DNA from: Macrobrachium rosenbergii
Lineage: Eukaryota; Arthropoda; Malacostraca; Decapoda; Palaemonidae
Assembly: GCF_040412425.1 (NCBI RefSeq)
Contig: NC_089749.1
Coordinates: 31,709,313-31,773,312 of the forward strand
Length of the DNA stretch: 64,000 nt
Direction: 5' to 3'
Part shown: piece after piece, positions 10,895 to 60,168 of the stretch
Layout: the number at the start of each line of letters is the position of its first letter
Numbering within the stretch: the stretch's first letter is position 1
Notes under the pieces: model-generated
Databases searched by the model: none
Seen by the model: the letters and a program-made list of their open reading frames with translations, nothing else
Told to the model about the DNA's origin: nothing
Made by a program: the position numbers and the translations under genes

Positions 10895-12555
10895 ATGTAT
10901 AAAATAAAAAACAAATAACATTCTCTATGAAGTGAGACTCATGTGAGCCTGCTATACAAAAAAGCATGTGCACCAAGTCTGAACTTCTGAAGTTCTAACG
11001 GTTCAACTACAGGATCAGTGAAATCCTTCCACAGTCTCATTATAGCCCCAACAAAACCTAAGAAAATTGTGTGGTACTGAATCACACAGAAGAGAAGGCT
11101 TTTGACTTTGATAGTCAACTACTATATATATCAAGTTCTGCGAAGATCTGAATGCAAAGGATGGTCAGAATTCTGAAATATCTTAAACGGCATAAACATT
11201 GAACTAATTGAACAATGCTGCCAGAGATTGATAACAAGATCTTGGAAAAGAAATTTAAAAGAACTCTAATTTTGTTCCAACAATTTCAGATGCGAGCCAT
11301 CTGCTGACGACCAAATGGGGTAACAATTGTGCAAAACAATGAAAAATAAAAGAATGAAAACATTTCAGGGCAGACAGGTCTCTCAAAATCCTGAAAGACT
11401 TTCGTGGTAACCGATTTTTTTTTTTACTTGAAGAAAAGACAGACCAAGCATATATCTCAAAAATTCATTTAACCACACGAATGACTAATAGAATATGAAA
11501 CGCACTACTTGTAGCTAAAGAAACACTGTCAATGAAATGATCTTGGTTGCGGGATCGAATGCCCCAGACCTGCTGACAATCATACTTTGAGTTTGTTAGG
11601 GGTCAGCTCCATCCGAAATGATTTGCATCATGCACTAATTTTAGCTAAATTCTGTTAAGAGCTTCAATTAGCTTCAATTAGGTCCATACTCAGAAGATGG
11701 GGTCGATGGAGAGACAGTAGCATCAGCTGCTCAGGCAAATGTCTGTTTTCAAGGGCAAACTTCATATCGTGCTTATATGGTATAAAGGGTAATGGGCAAA
11801 TAACATTATCTTGGAGAACACCAGAAATTATAGGCGTTATCACTACACAGCCCGTTAACAACTGCTCTTTGCCGTCTGTTATCTAAAAATTCAATAATAA
11901 TGGTTCACCAATTCCCTGTCAGTCTAAGTTTGATTAACACACCAGGAACAGCACTGAAGTCAAGACCAATTATATGAACTTCATGACCAGAATCTTGGGA
12001 TTTCTGTACTACTGAAAACTGATGCCATATCACCACAGGAAGCAAGGCCCTTGACAAACTGCATACTAGATGATAACTTTCAGCAGAAGCATTCGGGTAG
12101 TTTGGCCAACAGACGTTCAAAAACTGGGTGGCATCCAGCAGGGCTAGAACCGCCTCCCTCAGCCACATTTATCGAATGGAGTAGACTCTAAAACAAGTTA
12201 AAAAAATAACCATTTCTCATTAACTTACGAAAAATTACGGAAACCTCAAGAGCTAAGTAATTATTTTCACAAAAATAAATAAATAAATAATTGGAAAATG
12301 CCATTTGGGTCTATATCTCCATTAGCGTCAAGGTTGAATAAAAATTCTTAATTTCGCTAAAACAAAAAGCTAAACTGGTCAGTAGAACTACAGAAAAACA
12401 GGAATACGTAATGCTGAGTTTCTCATTGCTCCTTTTGCTGTCCAACACATCGGCCAAAAGAGCTGCCTTTTCCTCTGGACAGTAAATGACGGGCACCTGG
12501 TTAAAGCAAAAGAAGTGTCGAGCCTACACCAAATGTTTTACAAGAAATGGCTTCT
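10895..12555 (-). mobile_element. Decayed non-LTR retrotransposon, family 2 (jockey/I-like)
   Basis: Read on the minus strand, broken frames give VIYCPEEKAALLADVLDSK near 12.48 kb, VSVIFRKLMRNGYF near 12.2 kb, LREAVLALLDATQ near 12.15 kb, VHIIGLDFSAVPGVLIKLR near 11.95 kb (RT motif A with the Asp) and RRQRAVVNGLCSDNAY near 11.86 kb, then thumb-region matches (YPIWSSADGSHLKLLEQN) near 11.3 kb. This order fits a jockey/I-type LINE ORF2. Stops and frameshifts are frequent. It is distinct in sequence and strand from family 1. Confidence 0.82.
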
Positions 12556-12876
12556 TTTATGATCAAAGTTTATCGGTTTTCGGCGAACATAAAATCTCTG
12601 AGCCACAGATCGAAACCGATCTATTCTTCTTACAAAGACTGTAAGCCTCCTGTTAATGAAATCTCATTTTATAAGGACTGCCAGGCCCCGAACTAAAGTA
12701 AATGAAACGTCCTGTGAAAGAGACATTAACAGAGAAATGGATAGAAAACCTAAATCTACTTACAGAAAGAACTAAAGATAAATAATCGATAAAGAGTCAA
12801 CTGCCACCACAGTTGACAATTAATTTTACAGCTGATATTTGTAGTGCATACGATGAGTACACGTCGTGGAATGTCA

Positions 12877-12941
<65 letters not shown>

Positions 12942-13798
12942 TTTCTCCTATCAGGAAGAGTACCTTGTTGCCCTGTTAACTTATCATATGAAGGTGGCAG
13001 AACATGACACTAATTAAGCCAAAACCCTGAATTTTCATTTTCAGTTTTGTCAGACATAATTTTCTTCTTGTACAGAGTGACTCATTGAAAAGCTATGTAG
13101 CTCAATAATTTATGAGGGGAAAAAAATACTAAGCTCGTTTTCTTCAATATTTTATGAACATCGATAGTTTGGTTTTACATCTGTACACTTAATTTGTCCC
13201 GATAAATAGTCGCATCTTTTTCACTGTCTTTCCCGAAACACACGAATCTAGGGCATGGATGTGAAGCCTGTGGACGAGAACCACCTCAGAAGAGTGTAAA
13301 AAACGAGTATCCTCTCCACTGGACGCACAGCGAGGCATAATTTTTTTCCCCACTTGTGCTGGGTGTACGGATAACGGTGGCTTCTCCCACTCCATTAAGG
13401 TGCAGTTAAAGTAACTGGTATTATCACTACCAATATCATCTTCAACGTTCATTTTTACATGTTTTTATTCAACCTTACTTCTGCGTCTGTCTGTTTGGGT
13501 CAAAACTTGTAACTCATTTTTCGACCTGTTCCGTTCGTTTGATGTACTTGAAATTTTGCATGGTTCCCCAGTCCCTGTGACAATACAATCTTACATGATG
13601 AGTAGGTCACCAGTGACCTCTAGTAACCGTACAGTGACCTCTCCCAGAATCTCAGGATTTGTATGAAACTCTTCGGATTTTTCACATCTTCTTTGACTAA
13701 ATAAAATAAGTTAATAACTCTGCGAATTTTTCAAACCTTCATTGTCTGGACAATTTCTGTCGAAACTAAAAAGTATAAAATAGAGAAATATAAAAAAA
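12556..13798. other. No gene; one (CT)n tract
   Basis: (CT)n spans 12882-12938, and its 3' flank tttctcctatcaggaagag matches the flank of the tract at 8546-8610. An 87-codon minus frame at 13189-13452 has no recognisable domain. Confidence 0.5.
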
Positions 13799-14105
13799 AC
13801 ATTTTTTAAAACACGCTTTCATTAAAATGCACTAGAAAGTACGAAATAATTTTTTGATACACACCAGGATTTTCTTACAATCAATCATGTCTACAGAAAT
13901 AAAAGCGTCGGCGCCAAACACGGAAGGAAATAATGCTACAAGAAAAGAAATTTAGTTTTTTTTTATTTCTTGCAGCATTTCCTTCCATGTTTGGCGCCCA
14001 CGCTTTTATTTGTAGGTATGATTAATTGTAAGAAAATCCTGGTGTGTATCAAAACATTTCGTACTTTTTAGTGCATTTTAATGAAAGCGTGTTTTAAAAA
14101 TTTTT
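13799..14105. repeat. Foldback element, about 145-bp arms
   Basis: Left-arm segments aaaacacgctttcattaaaa, gatacacaccaggattttct and tttggcgcc-type sequence recur inverted on the right (ggtgtgtatc, gaaagcgtgtttt). The centre is a T-rich stretch at about 13945-13957. The right arm runs into (attt)n at 14107-14131. No coding capacity is seen. Confidence 0.88.
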
Positions 14106-14264
14106 TATTTATTTATTTATTTATTTATTTTTATTCTACTTAAAGGGTGGATGCTCCAGGAAGCGACCGTCGTTTTGTGGCTAAACCTCTTTCCGAAAAT
14201 CATTGCGCTGGTTATTTGGTCACGAGAATGTTATTATTATTGGTATTACACATTCCCTACCTGA

Positions 14265-14530
14265 TTACATTTTTATAACTCTTATTTTTCTCCTTCCTAT
14301 TCTGTTCCAAAATTTGACCTTGTATAACTTTGACAGCTTCGAAAAAGAAGAGTATAAAAATTTGAAGATCACTGGGATCATGATGAGAGAATTAAGATAC
14401 CCAGGTGGCCCTAATGTCACCGCTGCACCCCCTACACCAAAGAAGATTGAAAACAAAATATTTTTCCTGTCAATAGTTTTCAGGGCATCTGGAGAAGCCT
14501 TTACAGCGCCTGGATCCAGAGATTTCATCT
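14265..14530 (-). other. Unrecognised minus-strand open frame, possible exon or TE relic
   Basis: On the minus strand a polypyrimidine-AG (ttgacttctatcag) precedes ATG 14531 and an 88-codon frame beginning MKSLDPGAVKASPDALKTID, with a small-residue stretch FFGVGGAAVTLGPPGYL that could be a membrane segment, and a basic C-terminus. I do not recognise the family. The acceptor-like context and balanced composition make it more protein-like than other open frames nearby. The opposite-strand frame at 14203-14532 is likely its shadow. Confidence 0.25.
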
Positions 14531-14531
14531 G

Positions 14532-16287
14532 ATAGAAGTCAAACAAAAAATTCTATTAAAGCAGGGCAAATTTCTTTTTGATATTTCATTTTGACTTCCA
14601 GATGGGTGACGGAGATATGTTGGGCAAAGTGATTTTGTGATTCTTAATCTTTTACGACTTTTGAGGTGTTAGGAATATTTAAAGGTAATTTGGACAGCTG
14701 AAGGCCATTACTTGAGAATCACGTCACAAGGGAAAATAACTCGCGAAAATCAGAGGTATGAAAGTCCATACGTCGCCATAACAGACACCGCCTGAATAAC
14801 ATACAAGGGGACTTGAACCGAATCAAGATTTCAGGGTGTGACCTGTGAGGAAAACATGGTTAAAACGTTAGTGGTTTCTGGCAGAATTATGGATAAATAG
14901 AGACATTTTCACACTGGCGCTTGTTCTGGCATCTCTTTGAATGTTGCCAGTAGTCAGTATTGCAGCAAAACAGAGGACGTTCTTATGTTGGTCAACTTGC
15001 TCCCAAAGATGGGAACATTTTTTTTCACGAAACAAATAGCCTATCTAATACGTTTCCAATCAACGACAGCATAATTGAAATTCGTAAAACATAATCATAC
15101 GTAACTGATGGAATTGTCTGCATAATGAATTCTAAGATACATTTGTTCTTTGAATTACTTGTCGTGAACTAACGGTTATCAGGTTAAGCTTACGCTTGGC
15201 CCTTGGCGTGTAAGCCAATATAAGGAAAAGTGGCAGTTTTCCTTTAGGCAAAACGTTTTATTATATGAACCTTTTTTTAACGAAATGGATAGCAGGCCTG
15301 TTAGGTACTGTACATTATTTGGTTAAATGCATATTCGACTGCTCCACAAAGTACGGAAAATTATTGTTGTCGGTGCAGCATTGCAGCATGCAAAAGAAAA
15401 TAGCCCGAATGACAGCACCTTCAGCGTATTCTCGTTGCTAGTAGAAGGCTTTTGATCCCTCAGACATTCCCAACGGGATGTTCGAAGGCTCAAAAGCTCG
15501 TGCTGCCACGCAAGTTAGTTTTCTCAGATTACCCTCAAAATTGTCCTTGTGAAATCGCCCTGATGACGAACCGGTGAAGAGACCAAATCTCACACGAAGT
15601 CACTGTAACTTAAAATCTAGTTGAATGACTCATAGATAAAAAACGGGATACTCTGGACAATATTTCATACTTAACAGCAATACGTATACCAAATCTCGGC
15701 TTAAATTGCAATCTGGAATTTCTTGGAAAATCAAGAATTTGAATAAGAGTATTCTGAAAAATTCTCCTGCCTTGCACTTAGCGAAATAAGAACTTTTCCG
15801 AGAGGTGAACTAAGATCCATGCAATTCTTTCACTTTTATGCCTAAATTAATATATATAATTTCATAAGCCGAGTTGTAATATAAATAATAATAATAATGA
15901 TATGCGGTATTTCAACTTTTGGACACATGCAAATAGTTAAAACTCCAGAGGTAGCAAAGCCTGGAAAAGTTAATTGCTTAAATGAGATTTTAATACACAA
16001 ATTAGCCGAAGGAAATCCAGTATGTACAGAATATTCCTTCTCAGGATCTGAAACAAGACATTTCCTGATGTAAGAGAGCGTAAAGCCGTTGTAGTCTTTG
16101 GTACTTCTTGGTTGTATCGGAATGGTGCAGTACAGTGAGAAGACTTGAATGCGTGTTTGTTCAACTATGTATATTGACCATTTAATATATTCCCAATATT
16201 CTCTTGCATATTTCATCACATAATCGATTATTTGTTATAAAGATTACTATTTGAGTCATATAGAACTATGCAACGCTGTGTTATTCG

Positions 16288-16289
<2 letters not shown>
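14532..16289. other. No recognised feature
   Basis: AT-rich, apparently single-copy DNA without recognisable coding sequence. Minus-strand frames at 15842-16219 show no domain. Confidence 0.45.
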
Positions 16290-16346
<57 letters not shown>

Positions 16347-16673
16347 ATTATTTTGATGTCTAACTAGCATTTAAGTTTACTGTAACTAACTGTACGCATA
16401 ATACAATATTCTTCTTTTGTGCTGCCTTAAGGAAAATCCATACTAATAGCAATCAATTTCAAATGTCGTCTGGTCAAAAAGCGGCTTATAAGCTTACCTT
16501 GCTTGAGAGAGAGAGAGCATTATTTTGATGTCTAACTAGCATTTAAGTTTACTGTAATTAACTATACGCATAATATAATATTCTTCTTTTGTGCTGCCTT
16601 AATGAAAATCCATACTAATAGCAATCCATTTCAAATGTCGTCTGGGCAAAAAGCGGCTTATAAGCTTGCCTTG

Positions 16674-16707
<34 letters not shown>
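16290..16707 (+). repeat. 172-bp direct tandem duplication bounded by (GA)n
   Basis: (GA)n at 16290-16345 is followed by two nearly identical 172-bp units (16343-16514 and 16515-16686), each starting gagcattattttgatgtct and ending in a (GA) run. They differ at about ten positions (for example taactaactg/taattaacta). The last unit ends in (GA)n to 16707. Confidence 0.95.
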
Positions 16708-16711
<4 letters not shown>

Positions 16712-17412
16712 TGGGGAGGGGGCATAGCTGTGGACAGTATTTGTTGGATATGTGTTTCCGTCCCTTTAGCCAGTAAGTGTCCTCCGATGCTCGGTGCCAG
16801 TAGCCGCCTGGGTTCCTTTCCTGACACCCGGGCACTCTGCACCCACTACTGCCAGATTGTCAGCAGAGCCACATCTACTGACCGCCCCAGCGTGAAGCCA
16901 TTGTCCTTCTTCGTCGGCCCTTCTGTCGGTCTTCTTTTCAGCGTCCAAATTCCCTCTTCTGACCCTAGTCACAATAAGTGGATTCAGAGAATGGTGACAG
17001 GTTAACGCCCTGGGGGACAGCTTTTTCACCTTTGGTCTGCGTGTTTCTTAAACCGTCTTTCGACGATTGCCGGACAAGGAAACTGTTTACATCCCCATTC
17101 AGAGCGTTTTATCTACATGGGAAAGACCGCAGTTTCGATGGCAATGTTGGAAAACTGACGTTATCTAAGGAATCATCATTTTCATCTTGACCTGAGAGAA
17201 TCAGTGACAATAAGGTAAGGTTTTTGTATCACTTTCTGGCCTGTAACATCTAAAGTAGTTACCTGAGTCGCTGATTAGTTTCTGCGAAACCAGAACTAAC
17301 AAAACGAATGTGAACATCAATAAACAAAGCTTACCTATAACTGCTGTAGAAAAAGTATAACGGCAAATTGAAGCGCTTATCGGCACTTTGTTCCTTTTCA
17401 AAATGGAACAGG
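16708..17412 (+). other. Possible promoter / 5' UTR region of the BTB-ETS gene
   Basis: This stretch is less AT-rich than its surroundings and lies just upstream of the candidate first coding exon. I see no convincing TATA box or initiator and no domain in the reading frames, so a role as promoter or 5' UTR is inferred from position and composition only. Confidence 0.25.
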
Positions 17413-54469
<37,057 letters not shown>

Positions 54470-55142
54470 GAGAAGAAACAAAAGATGTCTCATATCGGTT
54501 TTAAGGAAAACATGCTACACCTGGCTGAAAAACATACTCTCTACCGTGGCTCTTGAAAGCAGCCTCAGTATATTAGTGACTTTTTATTAAGATGTTGGTT
54601 GAATGAAGATTTGGAAGTTTCGTGGTTTGTAAGAGGACTTCCTTGTGTATCAGATATGTTTGTCTAGATCTGTCTCGAGTTTGTCAGTATATTTCAAGTC
54701 TAGAAAAGTCTGCTTGTATCTAAGTGATCGTCGGTAACAATCTATGTAAAGATAAGCTAATGCCGATAGTATCCATGTTATACGAGATAAACTTGATAAA
54801 AACGCGAACTGCGTCATCTGTATCTTATCTTTCAAGTTCACTTCATATCAAGATCTCCATTGTTTAGTTTAAGTTTTCGTTTCTTTGTCTGTAGAGAGGA
54901 TAAAGGTGTTGACTATTTATTTGAAAACGATGATTTCCTTCAATTTCAGGACGCTGTCCTCATTTTGTAGCTGTGAACTCGAAAATTTTTCAGACAATCT
55001 AAGATCTCTACTTACACACTTAAGCTTGTATATATTGCATCGTTAATTGAATACCATGTCTTTAGAAGAAATTCAAGGATGAAGCTGTATGACATTAAAT
55101 CTGGCGGACCTTGTTATAAACTGTGATTTCTCGGAAGCACAA

Positions 55143-55181
<39 letters not shown>

Positions 55182-56664
55182 AGGCTCGTTGGGTATTCAG
55201 CTCAACTGTGGTTATCGAGTAAAGGGAAGATTTGGCAAATAGCAGGAAGATATTTTGGGGTAGTTTGATGTCAACACTTCTTTTTTCTAGCATTATGAAA
55301 GCGATTTAACTAATTATAACTGTGGTCGAGTCGAGTTGACTCAAAGCAGGATCTCCATGTGACGCACGCTTTCCTCTTCTTTTCCTTCTTGTTCAGGTTG
55401 TCCGAGGTAGCCTACATAACGCTGCATGAGCTATCAGCAAAATCGTAATTTAGGACAAACCAGTCTCATTAATCAAGACTTGGAGTTTGTGGCTTAAAAT
55501 AGTATTCATACTTACGTTGTCTAGTGAGAATTTGTATGACACCACCTGCATTGGATGATATTTACTCCCAGTCTTTTTCTGTAACATACTGCTTCATTCA
55601 GCTTGTTCCCACGATTTTTCTTCGATTGATAATGGCGGTGGAAGAACCGTTGTCAACGGTAATGAAAGCGTCGCATAAATTGAGACAAGTTGCCCGTCTT
55701 TGCAAACTTTTGATATTAGAGTAATAAATAAAGCGAATTTTATAGATAAGATGGGAAGTGGCTCTAATAGAAAAGAACATGATAAGTATCTTGGTAATGA
55801 TCTATAAAAAATAGTAATGAGTAGATAAAGAATAAAATGAACATACCTGATTTCTTGGTAATGACATGTTAGGAAACCTATTTTTTTATATAGAAAATTC
55901 CAACCTATGCCATCCTGAATTTGTAATGAATTCCTGTGGGGTAATTTTTATGCTATGATATGTACTTAGTAGGAAAGAAGAATTACACAAACTGAATGAA
56001 TACTAATGAAATCAGAGTCATTCACAACGAGGGTTCCTTGTCAAGGAGAAATTTTAAACCTAGTGGTTTTTGTCTGTTTCTATGAAACGAGTCATACATA
56101 TGTAGTTGCCAGTTGTTTTCAGAAAGAGTATTCTAGAGGTTGATGTGGTCTCTCTGGAAACATTTGGAAAGAGCCCCTCAAGGGAGTGTGGTATGCGTTC
56201 TGACTTATAATATATATCATTTATATAAGTAATAATGTATTTAATTTTATACAAATTTTCATTCGTTTTCCACGTGCTCTTTATTGGATCAGAATCAACA
56301 CCACGGAGGCCTATGGTGTTGAGTTCTCTCCGCACTTCTGAACATTCCATGGACTTTTTCTGAGGAGTGAGTGTTGATAAGTCTGTTCGATGAGCTTGTA
56401 CGGTTATAGACTGCCCTGGGATTTGGAAGTCTGTAATGATATCCCAGTTGTTTTGTAGCTTTACAAAAACAAATAAAGTATTAGTCGGAATTCTTCTTAT
56501 TTAGTAACATTCAAATGCTTCTCTAATTAACTATTTAGTTTGGTTGTTTAAAGAAAAAAAAATAGCGAGGAATGAGCATAGATGTCGGGAATTTCCTCGA
56601 CAGACGTCACTATTTTCTTTGTGCCGATAGACTGCATGATCAACCCACGAACTACGAAAGTGAC
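54470..56664 (+). other. Probable 3' UTR and downstream flank
   Basis: No coding sequence is recognised. The first 1.25 kb is the likely 3' UTR; it is less repetitive than the introns and holds one (CT)n tract at 55146-55179. From about 55.8 kb to the Harbinger-like element I see only AT-rich unique sequence and short chance reading frames on both strands. Confidence 0.45.
55723..55732 (+). promoter_or_regulatory. Candidate polyadenylation signals of the BTB-ETS gene
   Basis: Two overlapping AATAAA hexamers occur at 55723-55728 and 55727-55732, about 1.25 kb after the stop, with another at 55831-55836. The base-level match is certain; use of these sites is inferred. The hexamer is common by chance in AT-rich DNA. 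Confidence 0.3.
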
Positions 56665-56667
56665 TTA

Positions 56668-58522
56668 TGCTAAGGTCACACATTCACGTATCAAGGCACG
56701 CATGGCCACGCGCGGCCGAAAATTGTGAAACGTGACCAAATGCAAGGTGAATAAGCCTCGCCCAACTGGATACACGACATTGGCCGATGTGCGTAGAACA
56801 AGCGTATTATACTGTAGTACGCCGCAAATGTGCGCACTGCGTAAGCGTGACATGATGTTTGCCGGAAGTGGCCAAACAAGCGGCGGCACAGCGAAAAGTA
56901 GTGCGTGGCAGAGTACGTAACACTGACGTACGTATACCATATGTGTAACGTTGTGCATTACTGAGTTACATCAACCTCACGTTGTCCCCACGTAGGGCAC
57001 GCAGGACGGTGGAGAACGCCTTTGGGATTCTGTTACCAGACTATGTAACCGTCATTTTCTAAAACATCTTTTCTTAGTGATAATCGACCCTTCTGTCTCA
57101 ACAGTTCATTCATTCATTCCTTTCAATGTTTATTATCATTTTTATGCATGTATATGTGTGTGTGTGTGTTTGTACAGAAATAAATGTTTGATCTCTGATG
57201 TGATAGCTGGGAATTCCGTTATTTTTATAATTTTTTTTTATGTGTCAATCTCATAGGGCTGTGTCTTATTAAAAAAGCACAGTAATTGCATCACATATCT
57301 TGATGATAACTGCTGCATTCATACTCATGATTTTATCAGAATTAACCATATTTAAAATTTTCACCTTATTAGTTATACCTGGAGATACAGACACAATCAG
57401 TTTGCTTTCTTTTCATAGCTATCTGTGTTATCTTATTAGTATGATTCCAATTAATATTCAAAAGGTTTGGAAGCTCAGAATGAAAAGAACATTGTTGTTA
57501 CTTTCCTGTATGCTTTATTGTTTAACTCACTGTATTTACTTAAATGTCTGTTCATGCATTTAGTTCGAAACTTGATATTTCCGTACTTGTATGTGTTGCA
57601 GTTATTTTGCCCTTTGTAATTACTTAACATTGATTCTTTTCTGATATGATAATTCTATCTTTTTGAAAGTACCTTCTCTCCGATATTTGCTTATTTTTTT
57701 CTGTCTGTTGTAATTTTGTTTCTTTGCCCATATGTTACATATAGTAGGCTATTTTGGACTTAGAAAGTCTTTTCAGGTTCATTTTACCCTCCTTATTTGT
57801 GTACTTATATTTGTGCTAGTTAATTTAATAAAAGATATTTTTCAAATCCATGATATATTCTCATCAGTACTTAGTAATTGGAAAGAGGATAGAGCCAGAC
57901 ATGATATTGCAAATATATATTTATTTAATATAAAACACAAACATACACATAAATATCAGAAAAATATACAGCCACTCGTACAAAAATACATTACACAAGC
58001 ATACAATAAATATAAGTATTATACACATCCACACATACATAACAAATAAACTTAAAATTAAGACTGAAAATTATTCAGAAACGTGGTGTCAATTGACCCA
58101 CAAGTGCGCCACCTGCCCCTTTTATCCCAGGTCACAGCGTTGCCAATTCGTCTCGGATGTGTGCAGCGTGGCACAGTTGCAGCATCTACTCCCACGCTAT
58201 GTGAAGACCCACACGGTGGAAGGCGGGAACCCTGGAGCGGTGGGGAACCACAGGTAAGGTCCTAGCGGCCACGCAGTCACCACAAGGTTGGCACCAGGTT
58301 GTGTGGGTTGGGCCATGCTAAATGACAGTTGACGTGGCCACCCAAGCATGGTTTTGAACAGGTCAAAAGGTTTGTGACTCCTGGCGTACGGCCGGGTGGT
58401 GCGTAACGGTTGCACTGCATACTGGCGCATTTACATAGCATTTACGTTGTATTTACGTACTTACCAATTTTCAGCCTTGCGTGGGCATGCGTGCCTTGAT
58501 ACATGAATGTGTGAACTTAGCA
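56668..58522 (+). mobile_element. PIF/Harbinger-like DNA transposon (1855 bp, decayed)
   Basis: Inverted ends tgctaaggtcacacattcac / catgaatgtgtgaacttagca extend as matching arms (gtatcaaggcacgcatg). The element is flanked by TTA on both sides (56665-56667 and 58523-58525), the 3-bp duplication typical of PIF/Harbinger. Near 56990-57040 the plus frame gives RRARRTVENAFGIL, a hallmark of the DDE_Tnp_4 transposase, followed at once by a break. The remaining interior is AT-rich without coding sequence, except GC-rich DNA at 58083-58440. Confidence 0.88.
56986..57045 (+). pseudogene. Harbinger transposase fragment
   Basis: The segment RRARRTVENAFGIL corresponds to the R(A/R)R.(V/T)ENAFG(I/L)L block near the end of Harbinger nucleases. 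No other part of the transposase, nor the Myb-like partner protein, is recognisable here, so the copy cannot be autonomous. Confidence 0.8.
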
Positions 58523-59112
58523 TTAGCCCCATGAAAGGATAAACAAGTCACGTACCAGGTTTTCTCAATTTATTTACAAAAATAAAACCTCTCAATCATC
58601 ACCCTTACATAACAAACACACAAAACCCCTCAAAAAAAGACACTAATGAACTAGCAATCTCCGTACCTGCAACACGAAACAGGTGGGCCACACAACTGCC
58701 CTCAAACTCAATGAAACCACTGAAATTTAATCACAACTAATGCAACGCCATCGCAGCATACAAACGCCCAAACAGTTATTCTTACCGAATCATTCTCCCT
58801 ATAACCACATGGGAGCACTCACAGTTACTAACCTTACGCAAACCCTTAGGAGCCCAAACACACATGTCTGCTAAGAACAAGACCCCTGAGATGACAAGAC
58901 AGAAACAAGCGAGCGACAGTCACACTTCCCTGTCCAGGCGGTTGCTAACTGGGCTAACCTACCTTCAGCTACTCGGGCCTAAAGCCCCCAAACTCACAAC
59001 AAATCACTCAACAAGCGACAAGACAAAACATGACGTATACTGCGGCCGTACGTGCATTTCAACAAAATGTGTAATAACAGTTGCGTTTATGATGTGCCTT
59101 GTCTAGGAAGTT
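58523..59112. other. No recognised feature between two transposons
   Basis: An 80-codon frame at 58864-59106 has no domain. The sequence is A/C-rich. Confidence 0.4.
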
Positions 59113-59420
59113 TGTGAGAGAGGTGTGAATTAATGAGCAGGAAGACAAGTACTGCTAGTTTATTGTTGAGGTCAGACTATTTCTCTACAAAAACAGGACA
59201 GGTACTGTACATACAGAAAACATAATGATTAACAATGTCAGGTCTGTTACAAAAATACTCTGTTACATATACATAATGCATGGGCACTTGAACAGACAAT
59301 CAAATATACAATTCACAATAATGATAATAATTTGTGTTTGGCCGACCCTAGGTCGAATGTGAAGGCACCGCTGAAAATGGGATGTTCATTACAGAGAACG
59401 TGTTGAGCGGGGACTTTACA
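59113..59420 (-). repeat. 3' LTR (minus-strand element)
   Basis: 308 bp, closely related to 60786-61148 but with about 55 bp fewer, the difference falling just after gctagtttattg. The two copies otherwise differ at scattered positions. Confidence 0.9.
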
Positions 59421-60168
59421 AGAAGTCTGCACCCAGGAGTGGGGTCCTAACGTCTGCGACAACGAATTTCCATCTGTACCACCGTCCAAGAATGGAGATC
59501 GACAGGAGTTTGGTGCCGTAGGAGAGGATGGGGGCTCGTTGGCGGCCGTCAGGGAGGCAGCTGGGTCTGGCGGACGTCTGCGGTCCTCTCTGGGAGGCGG
59601 GAACGCTGACCGCATGGCTCCGATGTCGATCAACATCATCCTGCCGGAGATGGTGTCTCGGATGTAAAAGCCTACTGGTGCAAGGCCCCGTTTTTTTGGA
59701 GGGAAGAAAAGGCAGGGGGCTTCGCATTTCCAGGCAGCTTTCCCGAACCTCTGGTGGTAATAGCAAAGCCCCAGCCTCTCCCCCTTCTGCTGGTGGGGTG
59801 GCTTCCTCTGGGTGACGACGTTGATGCCCTCCGTGGTGGGGTTCTCCGGCTGGAGGCAGTTGATGGGATGTGCTTGTGTGGACACCCACTTTGCCGCCTT
59901 CATGGAGTCCATTAGCTGCTGCGCCACCCTGATCAGGTCCTCGACCAGCAGGGTGTATGCCTCTGTGATCTGCCCACAGACCTCTGGTAGTAGCTGCCAC
60001 AGGAAGATCTCCCTCGACAGGCTGATCTCTTTGCGCCTGCTGCTGCTGTCAGTCTTGGGGAGGGGGAGGAGGTCCCGGATGGCATGCCACGTTCCCAAGA
60101 GGTTTCCCTGCTGCTGGGGGTTGAGGGCAAGGTCGAGAGTGCAGGGCTCTCTCAGAGACTGGCAGGGA
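59421..60168 (-). pseudogene. Gypsy gag C-terminus, zinc knuckle and protease fragment
   Basis: After a frameshift the minus frame at 60098-59313 carries capsid-like helices (LSREIFLWQLLPEVCGQITE, LVEDLIRVAQQLMDS), a degenerate zinc-knuckle-like CYYHQRFGKAAWKCEAPC and a protease start MLIDIGAMRSAFPP, where the usual D-T-G is D-I-G. The tail of that frame reads into the LTR. In the overlapping frame, FVVADVRTPLLGADFL is the protease flap-end motif, directly joined to the LTR. Confidence 0.82.

Noticed and set aside
56060..56350. Minus-strand 96-codon frame (MECSEVRRELNTIGLRG...) as a neighbouring gene
   Set aside because: No recognisable domain and no convincing splice partners; likely chance or a relic.
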